Shown here: piece by piece, positions 33,371-44,000 of the stretch
How positions within the stretch are numbered: position 1 is the first letter of the stretch
Layout of the letters: every line of letters starts with the position of its first letter
Origin: Xanthoparmelia taractica
Taxonomy: Eukaryota; Ascomycota; Lecanoromycetes; Lecanorales; Parmeliaceae
DNA: 57,883 nt
Reading direction: 5' to 3'
Assembly: GCA_033085395.1 (NCBI GenBank)
Contig: MU853207.1
Span: 1-57,883 of the forward strand
Made by a program: the position numbers and the translations under genes
Notes under the pieces: model-generated
Seen by the model: only the letters and a program-made list of their open reading frames with translations
Databases searched by the model: none
What the model was told of the DNA's origin: nothing

Positions 33371-34455
33371 GTGTGGCGGTCTATGGGGATGAGGGTGGTA
33401 TGGGAAGTAGATGTTAGCACGCGACAGAGAGACAGAGAGAGAGGACGAATTTCTTAATTTTGAATCGCCCGTTCTTCGTCGTAGTAATCAGCATTTGGCC
33501 CCTACTTCCAGGTGAAAGGCCGGGTAAAGCAATCACTTCTTCAACGCTAAGTATTCTTGGTACTTTCATGCTTCAAGTTTCCTCAGGATTCCGGTACTCG
33601 GATCTTTCCACTAAAACCTAACGGGCAGCCAATTCGCTCAAGGAAGCCACACAGCTGACATGAATGGTCATGGAGACTGCGAGATTCAGCATTCCCGGTG
33701 AACGAAGATGCGACTTCACCTACAAATCTGCCTGGAAACACAGTAGCCAGAAAAGCTCCGGGCCATGCAGACCTGACGACGAGCTCGGCGTGACAGGTGC
33801 TCTTTTTCGGTTATAGAAGCAGCTTCCCATCTTCTGCTGGGGATGAGACCAGGCACAATGCTAGATCCTAACGACATGCTTCAAAAAGAGTTTATTCAAA
33901 GCCGCCGTACCTATTGCCAAGCAAGCAGCAATCAACGTAGGACGCGAATAGATGGACGACGAGAAGATGGAATGCGAGGCCAGGTTCCGCAACGGACACC
34001 GACTTCAGATGCACGTAAAGAACCCGTCCTTAACAGCGGCTTTGAGTGTCCGCATCTGCTAAGCCGGGCTTCCTGATAGCGCGCTACTCGTGTACGAGTA
34101 CCGCTTGAATATGGATGTTGCCTTGGATTGGAGGGGTTGAGCGAAAATCAGTGTGAGAGGCGTAGTGGAGGCTGTTGTACGATATGAGCGCAGGTGTTGC
34201 ACGTTCGAAGCCCTTGCAACATAACACTGAGATCTACTCATGAAGCTGGGTATATCTTCAGGTATTCAGATCAAAGGCTCGTAAGACGGCAACAAGAGTA
34301 GAAGAATTTACTTACATGGATCATCATACTGGACTCAGCTTTTTCTTCTTTGGGATGCAAAGATAGATTGACCTTGGAACGCACAATATTCGATGGTTTC
34401 GCTAACAGCGTCGTAACTTCTTCAGATCATGGTATCTTTGAGGCATGACCTTCAC
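33371..34455. other. Intergenic, no gene seen
   Basis: Convergent 3' flanks of the secreted protein gene and the CorA transporter gene. A short GACAGAGA repeat occurs at about 33423-33443. The frame at 33843-34076 shows no protein features. Confidence 0.45.
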
Positions 34456-36456
34456 TCAACGCCATTTTTGTTTGGTCCCAACTTCTTCGCGTGCCTGCCT
34501 TTTCTTCCTAGATTGATTAATGCCTCTGCGCTGTAACTTCCCCATGAATTGCTGTCTGATGCCATCGCGCCTAATATAAAAGTCAGCTGCATCTCCAAGG
34601 TCCAAGATTCGCGCTGCAGGTCTCACATCAAATAAATTGTTACTACGAAGCTGACAGGAACTGCGATCTCCCAAAAGTACCTGCAAAGTTTTAACAAAGG
34701 ATTTTTCAATTGGTCTTGATTGCTACTCACCCGTCGCTATGATTGTTGACGCCAGTAAATCTAACAAAGTTCATACCAAAATATCCCTGGGGAATCAGCA
34801 AGTGGCCTTAGGCCATCCAGAGAAACACTTACAGTCAAGAAAGTCAGAGGAAGGAAGAGTATGGTGACAACGGTTAGTTGTTTCATGGTCTCGTTCTGGC
34901 GAGCACCGTTTTTGTTAAAGATCAAATCAATCATGTTATCAGCCGCGTGCGTCATCTGGCCAAGTCCATCTGTAATCAGGATGATATGATCTTCAACATC
35001 TCCAAGATATACTTGTGTCATGGGGCTGATTGCGACAATTGAAGAAATGAGCTTCGGAGGTTGACCACCCAAGCCTGGCTCAGCAATTGGGTCGCTCTTG
35101 TGATCTCGCAGCGCGTTGACGAGATTGACAATGGGAGACAAATTGCTTTTGAACTGAATCACCTCGGATGTTAAGACATATAAGGATGTCGTGTGGCTGA
35201 TGTTCGCTTCTGTAAGCACATTGAGCTCCAGTTCGCCGATGGCATCTTGATAGGCCTCGGCTACTGGAATTGCCATGTCAATGATGGCATCGATGATGGC
35301 TTGTGTAATCATACTCGCATCTGCCGTGCGTCGCAGAATGGTCTCTTGACTGCTCAATCGCGTAACGATGGGAGATTCAATATCTTGGGCCGAAGATTCA
35401 AAGAAGGAAATCACGGTATTGTCGGAGATCAGAAAGATCGAGACCTGCTCTACGCTTACACCTAGGCCTTTTGATGCGAGCGCGGAATGCTTCTCCATGA
35501 ACTCGATGCGCTCCTCGTTCGGGCCGCCATGGTACCGCTGAAGTGTACGGACGTGAGTAACAGGCGTATCCGTAATCGAAGAAGAATGGGCCTTGAAGAA
35601 GCCATTGCTGGGGGTGTGAATGTCTGCCGCTGAGTCAAGAGGCTTCGGAGGTTCCTTTCTATTCTTCTTGTTCCTCCTTCCTCGAAAGGACGACAGAAAC
35701 CCTTTCTTCTGCTCCCTCTTTCCAGTCAATCCGTCGTCGTCGGAATCCCATTGGTCGCAATCTGAATCGCAATGGGAATCGGAGTGGAAATGGATAAGCT
35801 TCTGCAAAGGAAGGACAATGTAGGTGTGACCTGAATACCAATCGGCTTTTGTTCTGTTTTTTGGATTTAACAAATCTTCAATGGCCAGCCGGTGCAAACG
35901 TTTGTCGTTTCCTAGCAGCTTGATTACGTCCCAGCTTAGCCCATTGACGTTGATCCATCTGCACACTGCCCAGTCCGGTCTTGGTATGTCCATGAAATCC
36001 GGCAAGGTCTCATTGTCAAGGTGTTGCAGGCGTATATCATCTTGCGAAAAGTCAACGACTGTTATCTCGCACTGGGCATAGAAGTCCGGGGACAATGATG
36101 GGTGCGGTTGAGTTGCTGCAGTGTCAATGCCTGGCTCCTGACCTGGATGCCAGACTTGACCTCGTCTCTCTGGCTTGTAGGTCTTGGCCGTGTTGGAGCG
36201 GTTCGGCCGGCGAAACCTGATAGACTCCTACGGATTTTTGGGTTAGCAAGATCCTTCTGTGATCAGATCTGTGCAATGAAGAAAGGTAACCCACTATTGG
36301 GGAAATAGGATGCTTGTTGCCCCTTTCCTGAGACTGGAGGGGTGACGGCGGGGATTGCGCTTCCAGATCGATGCGTGTTGGTCGCATAGGCGATTGTGAG
36401 GTATTGAATTGCAAGGGGGTCGCTCCATCGAGGCCGTAATCTCGTGCCTCGGACAT
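34456..36456 (-). CDS. CorA-family Mg2+ transporter (Alr/Mnr2-like)
   Basis: Divalent-cation channel of the CorA superfamily. Five exons (36456-36295, 36227-34833, 34786-34731, 34680-34627, 34570-34456) close in frame to 593 aa. A disordered N-terminus is followed by the cytosolic CorA domain (WINVNGLSWDVIKLLGNDKR and RLAIEDLLNPKNRTKADWYS), with an acidic/His insertion (HFHSDSHCDSDCD). Long stalk helices lead to TM1 (TVVTILFLPLTFLT). The 46-bp intron sits exactly before the signature GYFGMNF. TM2 is YFWEIAVPVSFVVTIYLM, followed by a basic tail (RRGINQSRKKR). The three short 3' exons are easily missed by automated calling. Whether it acts at the plasma membrane (Alr) or vacuole (Mnr2) is undecided. 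Confidence 0.94.
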
Positions 36457-37140
36457 TGCTGTGGTCTCGTTCCTTTGGGATTGCCTCTGTAAGAGGTTTT
36501 TTTTTTTGAATGAGTGTGGCCTGAGAGAATTTGATGGTGAATGTGCAGGTATATTGCCAAGGCTTCGAGATGATGCCGCTATTTGCCTATCTTTGATGCC
36601 AAGCTATTTTATGGGGTAAAATCCTTAAGGTATCTATTGTAAAGGCTGCATTGAAGGTATACATAGATGTCCAACCATCGTCAAGATTGTAGAAGTAGTC
36701 CAAGACTGCAGATTGCGGCGAGGCTGTCGGCCTACGATAGTGATGTTAAAGCAGTGTGGTATAAGCTCACAGGCGTCTGTGTCTACCCCCACGCCAAAAT
36801 CGGAGAAGGCCCTTGGCCAACGGGCTTGCCCGGACGATGCGCTTGGATATTCGGTGATGGAAGATATGAACATCGACAACGACTCAGTAAGTCTGTTGAA
36901 ATTTGGCCCCCAAATGTTGATGCAGGGATGATTCCCAGCCTTCTCACGGGAGCTGCTCTACCAGCCACCCAATTTTTATGTTAAGTAGAGCCTGCTTCAG
37001 GGGAGCATTCAATCAAGCAACCTATTTTCTCAATATTCTCGTACCTGATTTTCAACAAAGTCCATCTAGTCTACACGTACGGAGGTTTGTGCCAAAAGTC
37101 CTGGATAGCACTTGGCAACCCTATTTGGCAGGTTCCGTTT
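36457..37140. other. Intergenic, start of the non-conserved block
   Basis: Promoter of the CorA gene followed by sequence with no supported gene. Frames at 36667-36984 and 36634-36879 overlap on opposite strands and have no domain content. Confidence 0.4.
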
Positions 37141-37295
37141 GGGTACGGCCCTCTCGGGTTATGATCTCCTTGGGGTGCGATTCCCTTGGGATTCGGTTCT
37201 CTTAGGGTCTGTTCCCTTCAGCTCTGATCTTTTTAGGATGTGATTCCCTTACAGTGTGATCCTTTCAGAGTTTGATCCCTTGGGAGCGTAGGCAG
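37132..37295. repeat. Degenerate ~17-bp tandem array
   Basis: About nine imperfect units related to GGGTNTGATYCCTT follow one another, with variants such as GTGCGATTCCCTT, GATGTGATTCCCTT and GTTTGATCCCTT. Unit length drifts around 15-20 bp. It is noncoding as far as can be seen. Confidence 0.7.
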
Positions 37296-37333
37296 TTGAC
37301 TTACAGTAGGCCTTCTTTGAAGAAGAAGTCTCC

Positions 37334-37770
37334 GTGACGCATGCCCGATGTTATAGCAGCAACCATGCAGAGAAACTGGAGACGTTCGCCCAAGACTTTA
37401 TTCAAGCTCTTAAGACTTCGTTTCCTGTGAAATCTAATCCTTTATATCTCAGTTCACGTATTTCTTTTACGGTGGATAGGAGACGATCTAGGCGTATAGA
37501 TCGAGATGTCCGCTCTACGTAGGGTCTTTGAGAGTCGATTCTATTTTGATGTCGCGGAATGGTAGATTCCTGGTGTCGATTCGACGCGAGCCCTACAGAA
37601 GAAGCTATACGGCTTTTAGACGCCCATCAGAATCAAACAGAGCTACTTATCGTTTACTACGACGGCCACGCAAAAGCTGATTCCCGGCGTGGACGAAGTA
37701 TTTGGCAGGCGGAAGTAACTTCTTCTCTTTACGGATACGCCTCAACCTTCTAGTAAGCGCTACAGCCTAT
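37334..37770 (+). pseudogene. Broken caspase-like (C14) domain gene fragment
   Basis: One frame reads VFESRFYFDVAEW, a stop, IPGVDSTRALQKKLYGF and another stop. A second frame then continues as LLDAHQNQTELLIVYYDGHA and SRRGRSIWQAE. Together these match the N-terminal half of fungal caspase-like proteins (FDVxxWxIPS... LLIVYYxGHG... IW). The catalytic-His region, normally YYxGHG, reads YYDGHA. At least one frameshift and two in-frame stops separate the parts, and the catalytic-Cys half is missing. It appears to be a decayed fragment and not an expressed protease. The leading piece (37334-37522) is less certain. Confidence 0.6.
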
Positions 37771-38081
37771 TCTAGTGCACAGAGTACTTCAGCTTGGCAC
37801 AGGTAGGCAAGGCGATTCAGAGTACTCTATCACCTACCCTTGCAGGCAGATGTGTCCTGTTAAATTGAATAAGTGTGAAGGTATGCACAAGGCAATTTTG
37901 CACACAAGTTCTGACTAACGCGACCCCATATCTAAGATACGGAGAGTCTCCCACCAATATGTCTTCCATCACAGCGAAGATACAATATTAGACTTCATTC
38001 AGTCATGCCTAGCCACTCCAATGCTTCTGCTTCAGGGTCAAGATCAGGATCAAATCTAGGTTATTCAATTATCTAGCGCTG
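37771..38081. terminator. 3' flank of the PKS gene
   Basis: About 310 bp between the decayed fragment and the PKS stop codon at 38082. It presumably contains the PKS polyadenylation region. No specific signal is claimed. Confidence 0.3.
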
Positions 38082-41000
38082 TCAAGGGGCTTTCATTAGC
38101 AGGTATGTGTCGCCACCATCTTCTCTGACTTCGGTCTCGTATTTGCGGCGCAATCCTTCGGCTGCATTCTTGCCCAACTGCTCCATCGATCCGGCACTCA
38201 TGATTTCAAGCACGTTAATATCCAGACCTAGACTCTGTCGCCACCAGTTCCGTATTTCGATGGCCACCAATGAATCCACTCCGATAGCCGATAGCGACTG
38301 CTTTACATCTACATCCTCTTCCGCTCGAAGCATGAAGCTGCAGAGCTGCACCTTAATCTCATTGGTCAGATAGTCCAGGTTAGCCTGTGCACTGAGCATT
38401 GACGGCTCGGATGCGACTCCTGCCAGAAATTGCTTCAGACCCTCGTTGGCTGCTCCACTGTTGGTTGCGTTCACGCTCTCCAGATTCCTGTATATACTCA
38501 TTCTAACATCTCTTTTCCAGATAGTCCGGTTACTAGGGTCTGAAAGAGGTCTTGTGGATCTAAGGCCAATTGTCAGCTGGGCAGCATTGACATAACCGTC
38601 CGGCGATGGTGGCCGAGCTGAGCACTGGGTCATGACTAGCTGTAACGCATCGAGCAAATCTTGTTCCCGGAGCGTATGCGTGCTTGTCGCTTTAAATTGT
38701 TCCAGCACTGCTGGATTCTGGCTGACGTAGCCAACCTCTTCCATCACTCCGATATCTACGACCGAGGCAGGTTGGCCGAGGCTGTGACGGTATTGAACGA
38801 AGCTACCCAGGAAACAGTTGGCTGCCGCATAGTTACCCTGTCCCCACTGACCAACAACGCAAGAGATAGAGCTGAAAAGAACGAAGAAGTCAAGCTTTTC
38901 TTTTGAGAGTGCCTCATGAAGATTCCATGCCCCATTTACCTTGGGGGAGACGGCAGTTTGCCAATCCTCATGCGTAAATTGAAGCAGTCCTCGATCCTAA
39001 GCTGTTAGCACTCATACATAGAGGAGGTCTCGAATCGTACCCTTAAAACCATTGGCATATGCATAACGCCGGCAATTGGGGCTGCTTTTTTTTCGACGAC
39101 ACTCTTAATGTCGTCTAGACTGCTTACGCTCCCAGGGAAAGCTTGGACGGAGCATCCTTGGGTCTCAAGCTCGCGAAAGAAGGCCTTGTCCTGGTCGGAT
39201 TCCCCAGCCGATCGAGAGAGGTAAATGATATTTCGCGCTCCATGCTCCACCATCCAGGTTGAAATCGCACGACCAAGGCCCCCAAGGCCGCCCACCAGGA
39301 GGTACGATGCTTCTGGGCGTAGAACAAGCTCTTGCTCCACCGGTGTCACTTCAAGCCCCTTTGGATCCTCAGGCATTGTTACCACGATCTTGCCGATGTG
39401 CTGCCCTTTCTGCATGTACCTAAAGGCATCTAACATCTGCGTCGCATGGAAGGCTTTCATAGGCTTTATTGGTTCAATTGCCTTTTGTCGATAGAAGTCC
39501 ATGCACTGTCCGAGTAGGCTAGGTGGTGTCAGCTCAGCCATTACCCCATGCGCTCAAAACATTGACTTACTCTCGGCATACTTCGGGCTTCTCTACGCCT
39601 AGCTGCGCTAAATCTATTCCGAAGAACGCACGATTGGCCTCGAAAAGATCCATGCTCAACATTCCACGTCCGACGAAGTCTCTTTTCCCAATCTCTAGCA
39701 TTTTACCAAAGTCTGCCACACATTGCCAGGATGCATGAAGCAACTCGCCAGATAAGGAGTTCAGAACGATATCGACTCCTCTACCGTTTGTTTTGCGCTT
39801 CACATCCGCCAAAAAAGAGCTGTTCCGGGAATTGAAGATGTGATCGCGGGGGATTCCAAACGTCTCTACGAGATGATGGACCTTTTCGTCATTGCCTACT
39901 GTGGCAAAGATCTAGGAGAATTAGCTATGTGTCGTTCTGCTCTCGATAAAAACCCACTTCAGCGCCGATCATTCTGCATATCTGGATTGCTGCTATGCCA
40001 ACGCCACCGCAAGCGGACTGGATCAGGACAGTCTGTTGATTTATGAGTCTCAAGATTACTCTTGACTGGATTTGGACAGTCTTACCTGGCCTTTCTCTAA
40101 TCTTCCGATTGTTAATAAGGAGAAGATGGCCGTGCTGTATACGCACGGCATTGTCGCGGCTTCCTCGAAAGTGAGATCATCGGGCATTTTCACACATAGC
40201 CTGGAGGAAGTCACCAGGCGAGTCGAGAAGCAACCATGGTCCGAGATGAGAACCCGGTCACCGATCTTCAAATCCCTTACGTCGGGTCCGACTTGGCGAA
40301 TGATTCCGGAACCTTCCAAGCCGAGTCCTTCCTTCGTTCCCTCGACCACCCCCATACAAACGAGAATATCCTAAAACTTTTCAGTAAGAAGTTTGTTCCA
40401 ATGCGTTGACAACATACTTTAAAGTTCAACCCTACAGCACGAGGCTCGACTTCAACTTGATCGTGGGTTAGGCTTATTGGCTTGTTTTGTACCCATCGCA
40501 GAGATTGGAGAAGACCGGTTTTTACTATCTCCAGCTTTCGTGGGTTTTCCTCCCCTAACATCGCGGCGAGTCTTTGAGAGGTAGAAATCCAATGATACCT
40601 AGGGATCTGTATCGCTCCCTCAAACAATACATATTCCCAATCTGGGTCAAGCTCGAGTTCCTTGACACGTCTTTGAAACTTGCTGAAGACTTGAAAGAGG
40701 GGATCCAGCGCAGATGAATCCACTGTGTCCATCTCAAAAGTCGCAAAATCGACCAATAGCTCCGAACGCACAGTACGAGCGATCCCAAGGATTTGGCTAT
40801 AGCGAGGATCTTTACACCCGACTTGAGCAGACCTGGTCACCCATAGCATTCCAGAAGATTTCATGCTCCCGACATAACTCTGGAATGCGCTCAGCTTTCG
40901 CGCTGAAATATCGTCTAAGAAAGGAGCCGTTAGATCAATTAGGGAAATTATGTCTTGGTTTGCAGGTGGCATTTGGTCAAGAGTGGAAAATTCAACTCTG

Positions 41001-44000
41001 AAACCCTTCTGAGTAAACATCGCCTCTACTTGATGCGAGATTGGACTGGTCTCTGGGTCACATAAGAGTGTCACCTCTCTAGGATAGAAGGTGTTTTCCA
41101 CAGGACTGGACACGATGTTGACATTGATCTGGTGCGGCATGTCGTCATCATAAACCACAGAATCTGTTCCAGAGAATCCTGCGTCCCGGAGTTCTTTGTC
41201 CCACCTTTCGGCGGATATGTACGGCTCATTTGGCCGGCCATCCTCTACTCCAAGCCACCAGCCTGGCAGGACGCCCTTTTTCAGTCAGCAATTTATCACC
41301 GACTTCAAAAAGAAGGTTAATACCATAATGTAGTTGAATTGTCTGGATACTATTCATTCGTCAACGATTGATTATAGCATAGTACACTTTAAACCTACTG
41401 GGAGTAAGCTCTTGGAGGAATAGCCGGCCGCGTGGATGAAGCAGCTTCCGAACGTTACGAAGGGTAGAGTTGATGCTAGGTGTCGCGTGAAGCACCTACA
41501 AAGACTTAATTAGCGTTCACTACCTAGAAAGGTGACCGGAAACTCACGTTAGAGGCCAAAATGAGATCATACGACTCCGCTTCAAAGCCTTGATCTACCG
41601 GGTCCTTACTGATATCAAGGACGGCGTATTGGATATTCTGATAGTCCTTGAATCTCTCTTTCGCGGCAACGAAGAAGCCGGCGGAAACGTCCGTGTAGCT
41701 GTACTTGGAATACATAAATTCCCCGTACTCGGACGTGAGGTCTCTCAGCACACCAGCTGTAGTACCCCCCGTTCCTGCACCTATTTCCAGGACCCTAAGG
41801 CTAGGCTTCGCGTGGCTGAGCAATTGAAAAAAATCTCGACAGTCCCACATGTCTTCATAAAACTTATAGAGGTTCTTGAGACCATCTTCTTGAAGCAGGA
41901 TCTCAATTGGATCGACTCTCCCCTCGAACATCGCTTTGCACTGGTCCACAATTCTCAGAAGTACCTTGCCAATTCCATCACCAATACTGCCCTCCACCTC
42001 TGAACTAATAGAATCGATGGCTTCAAGTCGGCCTTGCTGGTTCAGCCTTGCAAATTTCTGGGCATCCTCAACCAGATCATACTCTCCTTCCTCGGCCCGA
42101 CTCGCTTGAAGATCCAGCCAGGCTTGAAATTTCTTAAGGTGTTCAGCCTTAGTCTCGAGTGACGAGACTCGATGGCGAGTCTCGAGCATGCATAGGAGTG
42201 CAAGTCTTTCAAGCTTGAGACTTTCATTCCTTACACTAGCATATGGACGCATGAGATTGCTGGCAGGAACGAAGTCGATGTCCCGTTTCCATTGAAGCTG
42301 CGCGCCTGCCACGGTGTCGGAGTCTTCGATGGTAACTTGGTCTTCCAATGGGGAGAATTTGCCTTGTTTCAAGTGTAGGACAACCTCACCGTCTGCGATT
42401 GCGATTGCATCCCCACTTATGGTGCCCTTTTTTGTCGAGGATGCAACGACTTCTGCTCGAATCTCTGGGCTTCCTCGCCGGATATAGAGCTCTTCGAAGC
42501 TGGTCGGTACACACAGCTTGGTCATGCGACGAGCAATACCTTCGGAGACACTGGCTGTGAACATTTGGAGAACAAGGTCTATTGTTGTTGGATGAAGCTG
42601 GTAGGTGGTCTCGGACGGTCTATAGCGATCGAATATGCTCGCAACAGCTGTCCCGTGGTTGGGCATCGTAGAAATCTCGGTCAATCCTTGGAAACTGGGT
42701 CCATAATTCAGACCTACCCTCTTCATCGCCGAGTACCAAGCAGACGCTGGGACATCTCGAGCACACTTTCCAATAACACGTGGCTGAGTCGTATCTTCGG
42801 AGCCCGGCCTTACTTGACCTATGCAGTGCTTTGTCCATGTTGTCCCGTTGTATGACGAAATCGAAAAGTCATACCAAATGGAGTCCAAACTGGTGGTCAG
42901 GCGCACAGGACGAAGGCTTGTCATGACCTCCAATCCTTTTGGGTCCTGCACTATCAAGGCTGTCTTGATAACAACGTGTCTAAGAGTGAAATCATCGATG
43001 TCTGTAATTTGCCGAATCGCTTCCCCAGCCATGGTGATATATCCTGCAGCGGGAAACACGATATCGTCGACTATCTTGTGATCCTCAATCCATGGAACAT
43101 CTTCCAATCGGAACATGTTCCTCCAAGTGGGCTCAAGCTCATTCCCTTCTAGGATTCGACTCCCAAGGAGCTCATGATGGGGGAATCTCCGCAGTCTCCA
43201 CTCCCGAGTAACCCGACTTTCATTCCAGTACTTCGTATCGTGGCGCCACGAATAGATGGGTAGATCTGTCAGTACAGCCTGCCCGGGGGTCAAAGTATCA
43301 AAGTTGATAGGAACAGCTTGCAGATGCAGTTGTCCCATGGTGGCAAGCAGGCTCGCTGTACAGTCCTTACCTCTCACAATTGTGGGGACATATGTGGGGG
43401 CAGATTGTGTGTCGGCGGCTTTAAAGATCTGTCTCAGTGGGCCAGCGAGCGTCGAATGGGGTCCAATTTCGAGGAAAATATTCTCCTGGGATTGCTCATG
43501 CAGGATCGCTTGAATTGCTGAGTAGAACAGAACGGGTGACTCGAGATTGCCTCGCCAGTATGATGGACCTAATTTATTCGCGCAAGCGATGGCCTCGCCG
43601 GTAACACTCGAGAAGAATGGTACGATCAGTTGACGGCTTGTAACCAGACCGTCTATTAGTGTTTGGTACTCACCACCAATCTCTCCCATATGGTCTGAGA
43701 TTCATCAGTTTCACAACACATATACGGAAAATACTTTTGTTTGGAGGGCGGCCACTGAGCACTTACGTGAATGATATGCCATGTCAACTTTAAGATGCCG
43801 GACGAATACCTCAGGCTTCTCGGCCGTTATCTTAACCACGGCTTTATTGAGGGCTTTCTTGTCGCCAGATAGAGTCACACTGCTAGGGCTGTTTTCGCAG
43901 GCAATTACCACACCTCTGCTCAAGTATGGAGTGACCATTGCTCGGCCCATCCCAACTGCTACCATTCCGCCGGAACGAGGATTCTTCTTGGTTACTTGTC

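Noticed and set aside
34456..34686. Separate small gene 3' of the CorA transporter
   Set aside because: Its second half is the last exon of the CorA gene; splicing restores YLMRDGIRQQF, so it is not independent.
43060..43095. DH motif with Asp in place of Gly (DHKIVDDIVFP) as evidence of an inactive dehydratase
   Set aside because: Catalytic His and the later HPTTIDLVLQ Asp are present, and this variant occurs in apparently active HR-PKS DH domains, so inactivity is not supported.
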